This document shows positions 1-28,599 of a stretch of DNA of 64,000 nt, piece by piece; position 1 is the first letter of the stretch, and each line of letters starts with the position of its first letter. This DNA is from Pogona vitticeps (Eukaryota; Chordata; Lepidosauria; Squamata; Agamidae): positions 25,385,001 to 25,449,000 of the forward strand of contig NC_135786.1 in assembly GCF_051106095.1 (NCBI RefSeq), given 5' to 3'. The notes beneath the pieces are model-generated. The model worked only from the letters and a program-made list of their open reading frames with translations. It did no database searches and was not told where the DNA came from. Position numbers and translations under genes: made by a program.

Positions 1-420
1 CTTAGATTCCCTCTCCTCTCCTGCCAGCGGGCTTTGAGAGGCGAGAATGGTGCCGTGTCGCGATCGGTTCCTCCTGAAGAGCAGACTGGAAGAGGCCTGA
101 GGAAGGCCGCCGACTGTCCGCCTCACGGTCTCGCCGGCCGCCGAACCGAAACTGCCTGGCTAACGGCACCGCCGCCAGCGGTGTCTATCTGAGTGGGGTT
201 GCATGCCCAGTTCTGTCTTCCCGCGATAGCCCGCGGCCGGCCTTCCCGCCCTGGCGGCGTCGATGAGCCGGGAAGCGGCTCCGCCCTGGCTGAGTCACCA
301 CCTCGGGGCTGGGCGTGCTCACCTGTGCGGAACAAACCGGAGTTAGGGCTGTTCTGTTTTAGCCACTCTTCGGTCAGAAGGCCCTTCCTTCGGTTGCCTC
401 AGAAACTGGTTTGCTCCTGT
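1..420 (+). promoter_or_regulatory. YWHAB: CpG-rich promoter / 5' exon region, probably of YWHAB
   Basis: The first ~400 bases are G+C-rich with many CpGs, unlike the AT-rich DNA that follows, which fits a housekeeping CpG-island promoter. The only gene downstream on this strand is YWHAB, whose first coding exon lies 8 kb away, so a non-coding first exon here is expected. I could not place its donor with confidence. A pyrimidine-rich tract ending in CAG at about 480-490 resembles an acceptor for an alternative 5' UTR exon. The true first exon could also start left of the window. Confidence 0.5.
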
Positions 421-865
421 AGGGGAACCAGTGGGTGGGTGTATTATTTCACCTTTTCTCCATCTGTTTTTATTCTTCGCCCACCTGCAGGAGCGAGGCA
501 GAGGAGTCTTAACAGTTCAGACCTCTTCAACGAGTTCAGTTGCAGATATTCCCCATGGAATTTCAAAAACATGAATAGGGTGATTTTTCTGGCTCAGATT
601 CCCACAGATTACTGTCAACCTAATTTTTTAGATCACCACATATGATGTACATGAGGTTTCTTTTTGCAAATATATATATATGTTTTATTCTTAGAGACAT
701 GGGAAGGGGGTTATTTGCTTTTGAAGCTTAGCATTTACACTTTGGGCAACTTTAGTTGCTTTGTGATTGGAGAAGAGGGTGAGTTGCGCGGCTGTTTTGG
801 AAACTAAATGGTAGGCTAATACGAAAATAATAATTAGTAATTGTGTGCTATTAACACAATTCTGA

Positions 866-1060
866 CATATTATCACCCTTCTCAGGGCTTTCTAAGAAGA
901 AAATGACCATGAATGGTTTACCATTCCCTTCTTCAGACGGAGTCCTGGGACTATGCACTTGCCCATGACTACACAAGTTGGCTGTTGTCCCAGGAGGCAC
1001 AGTGGGGGATTGAACTCTCAAACCTAAACCACAGGAGCTATCCAGCAAATAGTATGAAGA
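866..1060 (-). mobile_element. Sauria-type tRNA SINE
   Basis: Read on the minus strand, it begins with a tRNA-like head (GGATAGCTCCTGTGGTTTAG as box A, GAGTTCAATCCC as box B) and continues through GGGAATGGTAAACCATT to a tail with AAAGCCCTGAGAAGGG. This is the known plan of squamate Sauria SINEs, whose 3' end is related to the BovB LINE. It is an aged copy without a clear target duplication. Confidence 0.7.
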
Positions 1061-1375
1061 TAGTAGTTACTATTAATTAGCCATTCAGGAGCCTTAATGC
1101 AATTTATGTTAGGAAATAGTAAACCAGATTAAGAATTCTTAAATAAAAAAATACTGCCTTAGAGAATCGTCTGAAGTGTGCTTCAGAATTTTTTTGCTCT
1201 AGAGAAGGGATATAATTTAGAGAACAATTTGTCTCTAGGGTAAATCATTCAAAATAATTCTGTAATATGTCATCTCTTTAAATAAAGAGCAAGTGGAACT
1301 GGTGAAGAATTTTTCATATTCCTTTTGTAGTTTTTCAGTTTGAATTGATAGATTTCTGTATACAGTACATGTCTA

Positions 1376-1602
1376 CCCTGTTTCCCTGAAAATAAGACCT
1401 AGTGTGATTTTTCAGGATGCTCGTATTATAAACCCTACCCCAAAAATAAGCCTCAGTTAAGTGAAACCACACCCTCCACCATTGTGCAGTAACCAGAATA
1501 AGATGACATGACTGTAAAATAAAACATTCCCTGAAAATAAGCCCTAATGCATTTCTGGAACAAAAATTAATATAAAACCCTCTTATTTTCGGTGAAACAC
1601 TG
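1376..1602 (+). mobile_element. Mariner-like miniature element, copy 1
   Basis: The ends are inverted (TGTTTCCCTGAAAATAAGA against GTGTTTCACCGAAAATAAGA on the other strand) and a TA flanks each side, as in Tc1/mariner elements. There is no coding capacity. Two relatives lie at 10238-10489 and 60130-60403. Confidence 0.7.
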
Positions 1603-2047
1603 TAGTAGTTTTTCAGATTTGAAAAGTTTACAAAATGAGCTTCCTAGTCAATGGCAGCAGTTTATCCCATAGCAGGTATGCAGAGTTGTGAATTGGTTTA
1701 TTAATCCAGTGCTCTTATTTAAGGGGTGTAAGTAAAAGGTACCTTTGATCCTTCCTAGGTAAAAACCTTCAGAATAAATTAGCTCTTTTCAATTCATATT
1801 GGGCTAACAGAGTAATTAGCCACCCTCACAGATCCAATATGAATGAGTACAGAACGCCTTCTAGAGGACATCCTTCCCTCATCATCCTCCTTCCATTTGG
1901 CTAGTGGAAAAAAGAAAGCTCATTAGATTCAGGATTTAAGCCCATCCTGGAACTTCTCAACCTCTGTCAAGTGTTCTGTGCTTCTCACTGAATTTCTGTC
2001 ACTTGACTGAAACCCAATTTAATCTGCTATGTGTACATTGTGTGAGT

Positions 2048-2880
2048 ATCTTTGAGGTGGTTGTTGTTTAGTTGTTAAGTCATGTCTGACTGATGGTTGT
2101 TCTGGGTTTTTCGGGCTCTGTTCTGAAGGTTGTTCTTCCTGACGTTTCGCCAGTCTCTGTGGCCGGCATCTTCATAGGACGGCAACCCGGCCGCGAAAAC
2201 CTTCGCGAATATATCATGTCTGACTCTTTGTGACCCCCATGTACCAGAGCACACCAGGCCCTCCTGTCTTCCATTGCCTCCCAGAGTTTGGTCAACTATA
2301 TGTCAGTAGCTTCTATGACACTGTGCAGCCATCTTGTCCTCTGCTGTCCCCTTCTCCTCTTGCTTCCACAATTTCCCAACATCAGGATCTTTTCCAGGGA
2401 GCCTTCCCTTCTCATGAGATGGCTAAAATATTGGAGCCTCAGCTTCAGGATCTGGCCTTCCAGTGAGCACTCGGGTTTGATTTCCTTCAGAATTGATAGG
2501 TTTGTTCTCCTTGCAGTCCAGGGAACTGTCAAGAGTCTCCTCCAGCACCACAATTCAAAAGCATCAATTCTTCGGCGATCAGCCTTCTTTATGGTCCAGC
2601 TCTCACTTCCATATATTGCTACTGGAAAAACCATAGCTTTGACTATGCAGACCTTTGTCGACAAGGTGGTGTCCCTGCTTTTTAAGATGTTTTCTAGGTT
2701 TTTCATCGCTTTCCTCCCCAGTAGCAGGTGTCTTTTAATTTCATGGCTGCTGTCACCCTCTGCTTTCATGGAGCCCAAGAAAGTAAAATCTGTCACTGCC
2801 TCCATATCTTCCCCTTCTATTCGCCAGGAGGTGATGGGACCAGTGACCATGATCTTAGTTTTTTTAAATGTTGAGCTTCA
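2048..2880 (-). mobile_element. BovB (RTE) LINE 3' part, with a nested insertion
   Basis: Between 2850 and 2296 the minus strand encodes the C-terminal region of a BovB reverse transcriptase: ESWTIKKADRRRIDAFELWC, then RRLLTVPWTARRTN and LQYFSHLMRREGSLEK. The 3' end with EDRRAWCALVHGGHKESD lies at 2215-2300 and continues at 2048-2091 after an insertion. The copy is 5'-truncated, as usual for LINEs. BovB is typical of squamates and, by transfer, ruminants. Confidence 0.9.
2092..2214 (-). mobile_element. Short Penelope-like element with hammerhead-like fold, in BovB
   Basis: The 123 bases are flanked by the 11-bp direct repeat CATGTCTGACT (2081-2091 and 2215-2225) and split the BovB tail. On the minus strand there is first a small hairpin with CGCGAA/TTCGCG arms, then a sequence shared with 33073-33171 and 36952-37070. 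That shared part has the order helix I, (C)UGAAGA, helix II, GAAA, GUC, helix I. Helix I here pairs TCCT (2137-2140) with AGGA (2176-2179), then GGTTG (2128-2132) with CAACC (2183-2187). The first core base is changed in this copy. The Penelope assignment is inferred from similarity to squamate Penelope 3' ends. Confidence 0.65.
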
Positions 2881-3966
2881 AACCATTTTTTCTTTGAGGT
2901 ACTAATTTCCAAAGTGCTGCAATAGCATGAAGGTATTAAGGTGAACATAGTAAAGACTGTCATGTCCTTTATGAACTTCAAGGGAAACATGTTCAGTATT
3001 ATTTGTGTGTTTATAGTTATATATTTTCAATAGGATTATTTGGGCTCATGTAGAAATAAGTTGGTTACTTGATGGGTAGTCTCAATTAGGCATAATTTAA
3101 CAGATTTTGGAATAAATTTTTATGGAGTAGAATCAGTTTTGTCATGGCATAAGTAATCAGTCCAGTTCTAATGCTCCTCCACTGTCAGTGTTCATCTCAT
3201 AAAAATTCACCACATTTCTGTGCAAGAAAGCTAATGTTACAAAAAGATAAAATATGTTATTGCCATGCTGTTGGAAGGAGCTGCTATTCTTGTATCTGAA
3301 AAGTAACAGCCAGCTGTGCTACCTATTAGTAGAACATTCACATAATAAGTGCCAATATTTTATATGGATTGACATGACTAGGACTAAATAATAAAGGAAG
3401 CCCTTCCCTTCTTTTATTCTTATTTTTCTATAATATGAATATTTTAGAACTGAGGGATTTGTCCTGAAGATGTGGCCCTTACTTTTTTATTTTAGAAAAT
3501 TAGAACCTTTTCCCCAATTTAATATTAACTTCATTTTAGTTTTTAAAGTACCTTTGATCTGCACCTGTTTTACATTAGAATCTATGCTTGCTGGAATGAG
3601 ATCACCAACCTGGTTGGGGCTGAATCCAATTATTATGCCCAAGTAACATAGTCCAATTAAAGCAATGGGCTTACATTGTTGTTGATTCAGTAAATCTAAT
3701 TAATTCCGTTAGCTTACTCTAATTGGAATTAACAATTTAATTTAGCTGTCATTTTTTTCTGGCAAAGAAAATTCTGAAACTATTCCTTTTCATTCTGGTT
3801 TATTAATGGGTGCCATGGACTTTTCTTTGACATATATCTCATGAGGTTTAATTCTTACGAGATAAATTAGATCATCCTCCAAAGTCTCTGCTTTCTTCAA
3901 TGTGAAATGAAGAAAATTATATAGTCATCAGACCATTTATTTGCAGTAGTTTTACTTTTCACAGTG

Positions 3967-4222
3967 GTTGAAATCCTGTTGCTTAGCATAGTATATTGCA
4001 CTAGAAGAGGCCCACTGCGGGGATCTGATGAGTCAGTTCCTCCATAAGTTCCATTAATTCCAATGGGCCTGTGTTAGTTGTGGCTTACTTGTAGTAAGTA
4101 GTAACTAGAGTAGGCCTGTGTGAATCTATGGAACCTACGGAGCAGTAGACTCACCAGATCCCAATTGATTTAATGGACCTATTCTAGTGCAATTTACTAT
4201 GCTAAGCAACAGAACCTCAGCC
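3967..4222. mobile_element. Palindromic miniature element (CTGTTGCTTAGC family), copy 1
   Basis: The left end reads CTGTTGCTTAGCATAGTA and the right end is its near-perfect reverse complement (about 35 bp matching at each end). The middle also folds back loosely. It has no coding capacity. A more diverged relative lies at 9342-9582. The superfamily is not recognised. Confidence 0.65.
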
Positions 4223-4259
4223 AAAATGTCCAGTAGGTCAAGAAATTTGAGTTGTTTCC

Positions 4260-7200
4260 TACTCTTTTAAGTGTTGACTTTTAATATCTTTTAAATGTTC
4301 TGTTTCATTCATAGAAATTGAAAGAACGGATAACAAAACAGCACCTTTATGTTTTAGAGTACAAACTGTGGCTTACCTGAAAGGATCCGATAGCCAGACA
4401 CAGAATACTAATTCAGTCATATTTTGAAATAGCTTCTGGTTTTGCTTGTGTGTCCCAGTGTCTTTCATTGACCTTTCTCAGGAGGAATCGTTTGAAAATT
4501 CAGTGTCTAATGTAGAGCAGTAACACTCAAAATGCATGTCATGTTTTCCCATATACAAAAACTCATTTCCTGAGATGCCTACTGAAAAATGATGTGATTG
4601 CTTATTTTCCTTATGATGTGCAACCTATTTCTCAGATTGCTTGGAATCTTTTGTCTAAAGATTCCCCACCACCACACACAATATTTTTCCCTTTGTTCTA
4701 ATACCCTCATAATGAGCAGAGTTTCTTTTGGCTTAACAGTATAAGCAGTGGAGGGTATCCAAACTGTTTCTTTATGGATTTAGGCTCATATTGCTCTCAG
4801 TCTCAAGAAAACATGGTGTCTCTTAAAACATTCCAGGACTTCTAATCTGACCAATTAAATAGGTGTAGATAGTACATTTTCCATCAAGGCAAATTATATA
4901 TAAGAATAGAAATAACAGTTTTGAAGCATCAATGCTAGACACTAATGGGAGGGTGAAATTAGAAAAGTGTCTTTAAATGTGTTTGAGACTTGATAATAAG
5001 ATTCTTGTTCAGGAGTTTTATACAAAGATTCCTTTCTCATTGTGGGGGGAGAGCAAGATTATGAATAGTTCCTGTTCTCATCTTAAGGGCCGTTTTATAT
5101 TAATGTTGCCAGTAGCCAGCCAGAGGATTTACCTTTTACTTTTAGTGACAGTTTTTGGAAAGCTATTGAAGGTTGTGTCATACAGGATGCAGATGTAATG
5201 TAACTCTTGCAGTGCAGGTCTGCAGAGATCAAGGTAGCTATAGTTCACTACATAACTATATTTCATTGTATAAATTGGTTTGTTGGTATGAGTTGTGAGC
5301 TAGATATTATTCAGAGGTGGAGTTATTTATGGTGAGTATCAATTCGTTGTATTCTTGAGCAAAATGCAGAGATATTCAAATTCAGAAGCATAGGCTGAAA
5401 TCCTGTTGGTGTGACTGTTTCTGTGGAAAAATTGCAAGGGGCTATTTTGGAAATCAAACAGTTCCTAATTCTTTCACATGGCTTCCATGTCCTTTTATTG
5501 TATAGAAGGTGAAACGCACAAGACAGAAGTACAAAGTGTTTAATTTCAGAAAATTCCCCCCTTCTGATGACATTGTTACCTTTCCATAACACCAGTAGGA
5601 TTTCAGCCATAGAACTGTAGAACTGGAACTGACCTCAAAGTTTGTAAGGTCCGTGATACTGCCTGCAGGAAATCCACAACTAAAGCATCCCTGGCAAAAG
5701 ACTATTCATCCTCTGTTTGAAAAACACCAGTGATGGATGGATGCTACACCATGTGAGGTCCATTCCACTGTCAGACAGCTTTTACTCTCAGGACATTCCT
5801 CCAAATGTTTAACTGAAATCTCCTTTCTACTACTCCTTTCAACTTAGAGTCCCGCCATCTAGTACCACAGAAAACAAGCTCCCTCGATCTTTCATATGAC
5901 AGTCTATCAAATATTGGAAGATTGTTATTTGCAAAAAACATATCTGTCTATAAGAACCAGGAATCTGTTATTCAGGCTCTGTGAAGTCATTCACATATTG
6001 CTTTCCCCTGGAGCTGTGAGCACCACATAGCTAGAAAGGTAATAAGTTTGTATACTTGGTAATATTTATTCAATACACTAATTGTCTTTAATCATGTACA
6101 AGCTGTTTTAAGAGTTTTATTATATGTAACAATCTGGAAAATGAGGCAAAGATCATCTTGAGATTGTCTCCATTGCTCCAGTGTCTGGTTTTATTCCTTG
6201 TATATATAAACAAACAAAACCAGAAATATTTAGGTGTCCAAGAATAAGATGGTATAAACAAGCATTCTTGACATTGCTACTTAAAAGAGCAAACTACCAT
6301 TTTTTAAATGCTTAGAATGTCTTTGGTTTGGTCAAGGCTAAATATCGTTGATTCTTATTACACAAAAACTAAGGTTGTGTTTTTGCCCCATATTTTTTAA
6401 TGATTTTTAAAATAAACTGGGAGTTTGTAACAGTAGTTTCCTTACACTCATACTGCACGTCAGCAGAAGATTCAACCTTTGCTATTTTGAAAGAGCCATG
6501 TTTTGCCTATATATTAATATTAATTGTCTGATGCATATAAACGTATTCTTGCGGTAATGAAATGAAGGCCTTCTCTTCTTGTCATGTGAATTTAATTTTT
6601 TGATCTCCTGGTGACGTGGCAGCCATATTTATGATATCCAAGTGCAGAATTACTTGTGTTATTTGATTAGTCCAGGTCTCAAGATCTGAGGTAGATCTTT
6701 CCATTCCTGAGAACAACTACAGTAGTTATCACTGGTAGAGCCAGGATTTTCATGTGCTTATGCTCTTGTCACTTTGGTGTTCTCTTGGATCCTGTACATT
6801 AGGTTTAGACCAGGGTTGTGCTATTTTATTTTTTACTCCAACTCCATGAATTCACCAAGCAATTCACCAAATACAGAGCCTGTATTCCAAGCTGCCTCTG
6901 TGGAGTTTCTGGTTCAGTGTCCCTTTTTTACAAGAAATGGTCCTGCGTTAGCCTGGAAGATAGGCTGTGTTCCAGGTGAATGAAACGTCTGTAGATGTAT
7001 ATCTGTGAAACTCTCAGAATTCTGCCTGAGGGATTTTTGGAGAATTCTGGGAGTTGCCATTTAAAAAAAACAACAACTCCTGAATGGCACAACCTTCATG
7101 AAAACTACATGCAGCCTGCAAAACCCTTCTAGCCCCAATTCATAGTTAATCATTTTGTGTGGTATAAGCAGCACTAAAGTTGCTTGATAAGTCACGTTGC

Positions 7201-8473
7201 CCTTGTATTAAGGCTAGTATTTTCCATGCTTCAGGCTTGGATTTTATAGCAACAGCAGAATAACACTTGTTTTCCTGCTGTTAAATGACTAAATAGTGTA
7301 TTAAGAATGGGATTTACTTTTGTGAAGTATGTATTTGTGAAGCGGAAAGGTTAGAAATATCTTTACTGCTGTATTGTAAACAAATACTAAGTGGAATGTT
7401 CCACTTCATACTATATCTAAAGTTTCCGTTTTTAATGAAAAATGCTTATGAAATGAGAGGATTGTGGGTTCTAAATATTCCTTCTGTTGCTGATTTTGTC
7501 TGCTTAATGCTGCTGTAGCGGTGCTTATAGAACTGAAGACATAGTGGTATTAGTCCCTTGGGTCTCCCTTTCTCATATTAAGCAGCAATTGGTTTGGGGG
7601 CTAGGAGAATGAGCTAAAATGACAATGGATATGTGGAACTTCCAAAAAGAAAAATCCTAACTAGTTCCCATGTTCATCCTCTTCGTGCTCATACACATGC
7701 AGCCCAATCAATACCATCCACACAGAAGATAGTAGATTCATGTGAGCTCAAAAGCTTTGAGAAGTATAAACATTTTTTTTAACGGGGGGCTTTTAAAACC
7801 TACACAGATTCAACACAGGTGCCAGGACAAAGGGGAAATAATTTTCCCACCCTGAGCAGCCTGCTACTTACAGAGGAAGGGTCTTGAAGGGTAGCCATAA
7901 ACTCCACATCTGTGGGTTCATACTTTTATATATGCATCCCAATATTCATTTTGGTCCCTCTGTTTTCTCTATTAAATTCCATGAACTGGATTTGGAGTAC
8001 TTCATCCCCTTTGAAAACTGGGTTACTCAAAATCTTTCTTCTTATGAAAAGGATCATGTCCCTCTCTTACTCCTGAACTATATGTTGATAATAGGGCTGA
8101 CTTTTAGATCCATTGATCCTGTTGCCCTTTTCTTTAGAACATGTCTGACTTCCTTCCCAGAGTAGAATTGTGTGCAGTGAACTCCTTTGGCTTCTGAAAG
8201 CATCTCAACCTGGCACTCCTCGCTCATCTTTGGGAGGAATGCAGCCAGTAGTTACTGGAATATAGAGCAGAAACGTTATGGCTGCCCAGTAAACGAAAAT
8301 CTATCTGTTTATGAGCAAACCTTTCTGGGGGTGTATAGCTGGGAGATAACTCATAACCTCATCGCATGCCTTAAAACTTACCACATCTTATGCTTGCTAC
8401 CAATCATGTTTCTGCCCTCTTTGATGAAGTTGAACAAGAAATGCATGCAGTTTGCCCCCCCCCTTTTTTATAG
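4260..8473. other. YWHAB intron 1, right part, no recognised feature
   Basis: This is AT-rich intron sequence. The short open frames show no family signature or codon bias, and I see no clear repeat ends here. Confidence 0.6.
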
Positions 8474-8481
8474 GAATCAAT

Positions 8482-23711
<15,230 letters not shown>

Positions 23712-25520
23712 TGGCTGTCACACTTCACTATATGTTTAATGTCACTCTGTATCCTACACATTATATCCCTTTGTGCGACAAGCAAAAAGAATAGTACATC
23801 GACTTCACAACCTCAACGTAGCAAACTGTCTGTGGGGTAAAAACAATTGGTTGGTGTTCTGTGTACGTAAAATGGAATCAGTTGAGCAATGGTATTCTGA
23901 ACCTTTCCTATTATGAACACTTGCAGTTATGATTACTGTGTTTATATTTTTTTTATCTGAACACTGTGATTATGGGTTTTGCAATTGCAGAGGAGTTTAC
24001 AAAACTATTTAATGGAGAAATAGACACAAATCATGTAATTCTTTGGAGGATTATAATCTGGTATCAAAGTTGTTGAAGTACAATTCTGTTGTAAAGTTGT
24101 ATAGAAAATTATAAAGATTATATTGTGACACTGCAACATGGAAGGGAAACAATTTATTGTGTGGCATTCCAGTTCAGTAGCTCACTTGTGAATTTAATAG
24201 GCACATTCATTCAGATTTTTTTAATTTGTTTTTTGAAATAATGATGTTGGACAAACTGCTTTTCAGCCAAATGCTCATGTAAATGTAACCTTTTATGCGT
24301 CTTCAGTTCAAGGCAGGGGATAATGGCAACTTAACTCAAGGCTCTCTAATAGTGGCAAAAAACTGGGACTTTGTGTCTGGACAAATATTCCAGAGCTTTT
24401 AATATGGGCAACGAGCCCTTTCCCACAGCAGTGAGACCAGTATTTGCAGTGTGGACAATTCTGCACAATGAATTTTCAGTGCATTAATATGGCATTTCAG
24501 CAAGACATATTAACTTCTATGGCCTTACTAGTTGCTGGGTAGTCATGCTGAATAGGAGTTCTCTTCCCACTTTTGATAGTACTGCTAAATAAGAACTCTC
24601 TTCCCACTTAAGAATGTTAACAACCTGAATCTCCCTCCTCCCTTCAGGTCAAGGCCTTTATCTTTGAATATCTGACAGTGATCTTCTTTGTAAAGTAAAT
24701 ATTTTTTTGTAAAGTAAATATTTTTTGTCACGCTGCTTCAATTTCAAGTCAGGGCTTTTGTGTGCATGGTGGTAATCTGTGCTGGTAGAAGAATCATAAA
24801 TATATTGGAGTACAAATCCCATATAGATGCTGAGGAGCTGCCAGTGCAGTTTCAGTTCTCATATCTTAGCATTTGCCACTCTTGAGTCATAATGAGGATC
24901 AGGCTCTTATTCAAGATTCCCCAGAGCTGCCTTAGAAATATAGATCATAAATGTGTGTATTATTTGTTAGCTTAAGGTACTAAAATTCTTAACTGCTCAA
25001 TTTTTCATAAATATGTCCAGTCAAAGATTAGAATTCAATAGGAGTTGCATGAAAAATGCAGTGGAAAGATTTCAGTACTCACCCTCAGTCTTTCCAGTAT
25101 CATTCCTCTGCCTTCAACATTCCACTTAGCTCATAGAATCTATCTGTTTGTCTGTTCATTTGTCTGCTGAAGAGAGAAATTCATGCACTGACTTCAAAAT
25201 TCCCCTCTACTAGCTGAACAAATTGTGCAGTTATACATGGCGCTTGATATATGCAGTAGTGAATGTGGAACCGAGCCTGTCTGTATATCTGGTAGCTCTT
25301 TTTGCTTTGTTTCTACTGACCAGTATTTTGCCTAAAGTTTGCTTCTGTGACGGTTGTATTGCCTAGCACACATGTGGTTGTGAAAATAGTATAGCAAAAA
25401 GAAAAACCTGGTTATCGATGTACTAGATTTGTGTATGTCTTTTAACAGTTCTAGCTTCACCTTACACGATCAGGAAAGTGTAAAACAATTCAAAGACAAT
25501 AAAAAATTTTATCAGTTGGT
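23712..25520 (+). other. YWHAB: YWHAB 3' UTR
   Basis: About 1.8 kb of AT-rich sequence without recognised repeats follows the stop codon, of the length expected for YWHAB. It ends at the poly(A) signal at 25498-25503. The end is inferred from that signal. Confidence 0.7.
25498..25503 (+). terminator. YWHAB: Poly(A) signal AATAAA for YWHAB
   Basis: A canonical AATAAA is followed within 30 bases by GT-rich and then long T-rich sequence, the usual downstream element of a cleavage site. Confidence 0.7.
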
Positions 25521-26129
25521 GGTCTGTTTTTTTTTTTTTTTTAAATAAAAAACAAGATTTCTTACTTTGGATGCTTACTGTGCTTACATACTGACTGTGC
25601 TATTTTATGTCCCATTGTGTATAATAGATGAAATTATTCATCTGTAGGTTCTGTGTAAGAACCTCTTGTCAGTGAACAGGGTGGGAATATTTCTGTAATT
25701 CTGATTTTCAAATTATTGCTACTACCCTATGAACAAAGGATTCCTAATGCTGGGGTTTTGTACTGGCAGTAAAAATTGTGTTTTGTAGGACAGAAGCACA
25801 GAGTGGACCCTTAGGTCTGTCTGGAAATGTCAACAATATGTAATAATACAAATAGATGGCATAAAAATGAGCTTCACATGCTGTGTATATTATGAACAGA
25901 CTCAAAAAGCAAGGAATTTTATAACTATGTTCATCTGCTCACAAAAATGTTACCAAAATGTCCTCCTATATGGGCTTAAAGTCTAGTAAGATAGCTGCGC
26001 ATAAGCAAAATTACTTGCAGTACATATTGATTATAACCCAGCCAATACCAAACCTGAAACACTGCTGAACATATGGACATTATGTTCATCCTGTCTATTG
26101 GCTACAACACAGTTACTGTACTTGCAAGA

Positions 26130-27010
26130 GGAGTTTTCACAGAAAGAACATTCATAATCTACAAAAAGAGCAGAAAGGAGGAATCTGGGAGCTACAGACC
26201 AGTCAGCTTGACATAAATCCCAGAGATAAAGCGATCACACCTAGAAAACAAACCAGTAATAAGTAGAAGCCAATATGGATTGGTCAAGAACAAATCCTGC
26301 CAGACTAATCTGATCTCATTTTTTAAATCAGGTAACCTCCCTGATAGAGGGAATGCTGTAGACATAGTATATCTTGGCTTCCACAAAGCTTTTGACAAAG
26401 TGCCACATGATAGTCTGATTAGCATGTTAACTAGGTAGGCTGGACATGACAACTGTCAGGTGTATACATGGTTGGCTACAGCATCGCATTCAGAAGGTGA
26501 TGATTAATGGCTCCTCCTCAAACTGGGCCAAGGGAACAAGTGGGGTACCCCAGGCTCAGTCTTGGGCCCAGTGCTAGTCAATATTTTTATTAATGACCTG
26601 AATCGGGGATACAGGAAGTACCAATCAAATTTGTGGATAACACAAAACTGGGTGAAGTAGCTAACATCCCAGAAGACAAACAATTCAAATTCAAAATTAT
26701 GTAAATAGGCTCGAGTACTGAACTGAAAACAGAATGAAATGCAGGGATACTGCACCTACAAAAAAGAAGCTAAAAATGCAGAGTTACAAGATGGGAGATA
26801 CCTGGCTCAGCAATGCTATGAGCGAGAAGGATCTTGTGAGTTGTAGATCACAAGCTGAATATGAGCCAACAGTGATGTGGCTACAAAAAAGGCACATACT
26901 ATTTTAGGATGCATTAACAGAAGTATAGTCTCTAAATTCCATGAGGTACTAGTTCCCCTCTATTTGGCACCGGTTAGGTATCATCTTGAGTACTATGTAA
27001 CATCTAAAAA
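26130..27010 (+). mobile_element. CR1 LINE fragment
   Basis: Broken frames read SYRPVSLT, then DIVYLGFHKAFDKVPHDSL, a GVPQ-like turn, and FADDTKL-like sequence. These are the usual motifs of a CR1 reverse transcriptase, followed by the NMSQQ...ILGCI region. It is an old copy with many changes. Confidence 0.8.
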
Positions 27011-28595
27011 CAAAGAGACTTTTTACCTCAATAACAAAAAAGTATGAACTTTGTTCCCATGGTGATGGATGGACTTCACTCCAAATGCTCAGATGTGGCA
27101 ACAAGTGGTTGATGCCATATCCTAGTGCTTAATCTCTACACTAGAAGGCTGCATACTGTGTATAAAGTAAAAGAGAATACTGTAGTGCTGTTATTTAGCT
27201 AATTCATACCATTAACCAGCTTTTCTTGGACTCTGACATACCATCTTGAAGTGTAGCTAGGGAGTTGCATGTTTCAATATTCATGAAGTTCTGTAAAGAC
27301 TGTAAATGTGATGGGGAGAGGCATACTTGATTTAAAAAAACGATTTTATACCTTCACTCTGCTTTACGGGTTTTATGTGTATACATTAGTTATGCCAAGG
27401 AGATTCTAAACATGCATTATTCCAGCTTGAGGGCAGTGGAGATACAGTTCAAAAACAATGCTTTTTATTTTTTGCTAAGCATATAAGCCATTCTTCCCAG
27501 ACTGAAGAATGTTGTACAGTATGTTAATTTGGATGCTGCATAGCATCATTTGGAGATGCTGCATCCAAAATCAGAATAGTTATAATTATGAGCAAGCTTG
27601 TGTGGGAGAGATTAGAAGAAAAAAGTACATTCACAATTAAATTGGCTAGACTTGTTAGGTCCACTGAGTGGTGTTGGAAGAAAGTCGTTCTTAGGAAGAG
27701 AAAATGGAAACATCTACCTTGCTTTTAATTTTGAAAAGCAGACGGCTAGGATTTCAAATAGCTGTTACTCACTCTGATGATAAATGCATCTTTTCCATTC
27801 AGGATGAGCTGTTAAGAAAACAGGACAGGGCAAGTATTTATGCTCAGACATCAGAAGTCCAGTTCCCTAGTTGCTTCTGCAACAACATTAAATCAATTAT
27901 GACTGTTTGTAGGATAGATGCTGATAGCTATCTGAACAGCTGATTTTGTGAGAAGATGAGGGCAAAGTAATTGAGTCGTCGATTGGAAGAAGTAGCAACC
28001 ATCTGACTTTCACAGAATTTTTTTTAAAGAGCTCAGTGGTTTTGAAGCAAATACCGAAATCATGACTGGATGAACCTTACGACCAACAAGAGTCTACAGA
28101 CCTGAGAGTGATAATTGAGTGCTCAGTTGTGGTATGATCCTCACAATCAAAGCCTCTTTCATTGTTTAAGTAAAGTGGATTTATGTCAGAAGTAAATAAC
28201 TAGACGTTATTGACATCAGGACTGGAATAGAGAAGGAAACAAATTTGTAAAGTCATGGTGAGGTAATGTCCTGACCTCTTCTGGACAAAAGAGGAATTCT
28301 AAGTGGCCATAGAAAAATAAGAGATACAGAGTCCAACAGATGTTTGGTTCACTCTAAGATGGGCTATTGTCAGAATCATGCCCAGCAACATAATGCGATG
28401 TCAGATTGCTGAGAGGCTTAGTGAGGGCATCAAATCATAACCAATGACCCCTTCAGAGCATCTCATTGACTCAAAGCACATGTAGCCACTGACTATTGAT
28501 ACTGGTGAAGGAGAAAATCTGAAATATATACAGGAAGCTGGGCTTAATATGGTAAATAGAAAAGCCAATTAGATTTGCATAAGCCTGGGGGGCAG
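27011..28595. other. Intergenic DNA, no recognised feature
   Basis: AT-rich DNA between YWHAB and PABPC1L. An 79-codon open frame at 27704 shows no family signature. Nothing else is recognised. Confidence 0.55.
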
Positions 28596-28599
28596 GAAA

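Noticed and set aside
47-100. Short upstream open frame (17 codons) in the possible YWHAB first exon
   Set aside because: The transcript start is unknown, so it cannot be called a uORF.
193-645. 150-codon open frame in the CpG-rich start of the window
   Set aside because: G+C-rich sequence gives long chance frames; no family signature, and it runs across an acceptor-like site. More likely 5' UTR and intron.
2288-2905. 205-codon plus-strand frame
   Set aside because: Antisense shadow of the BovB reverse transcriptase segment.
27704-27943. 79-codon frame in the intergenic region
   Set aside because: No similarity recognised and no promoter or splice context.
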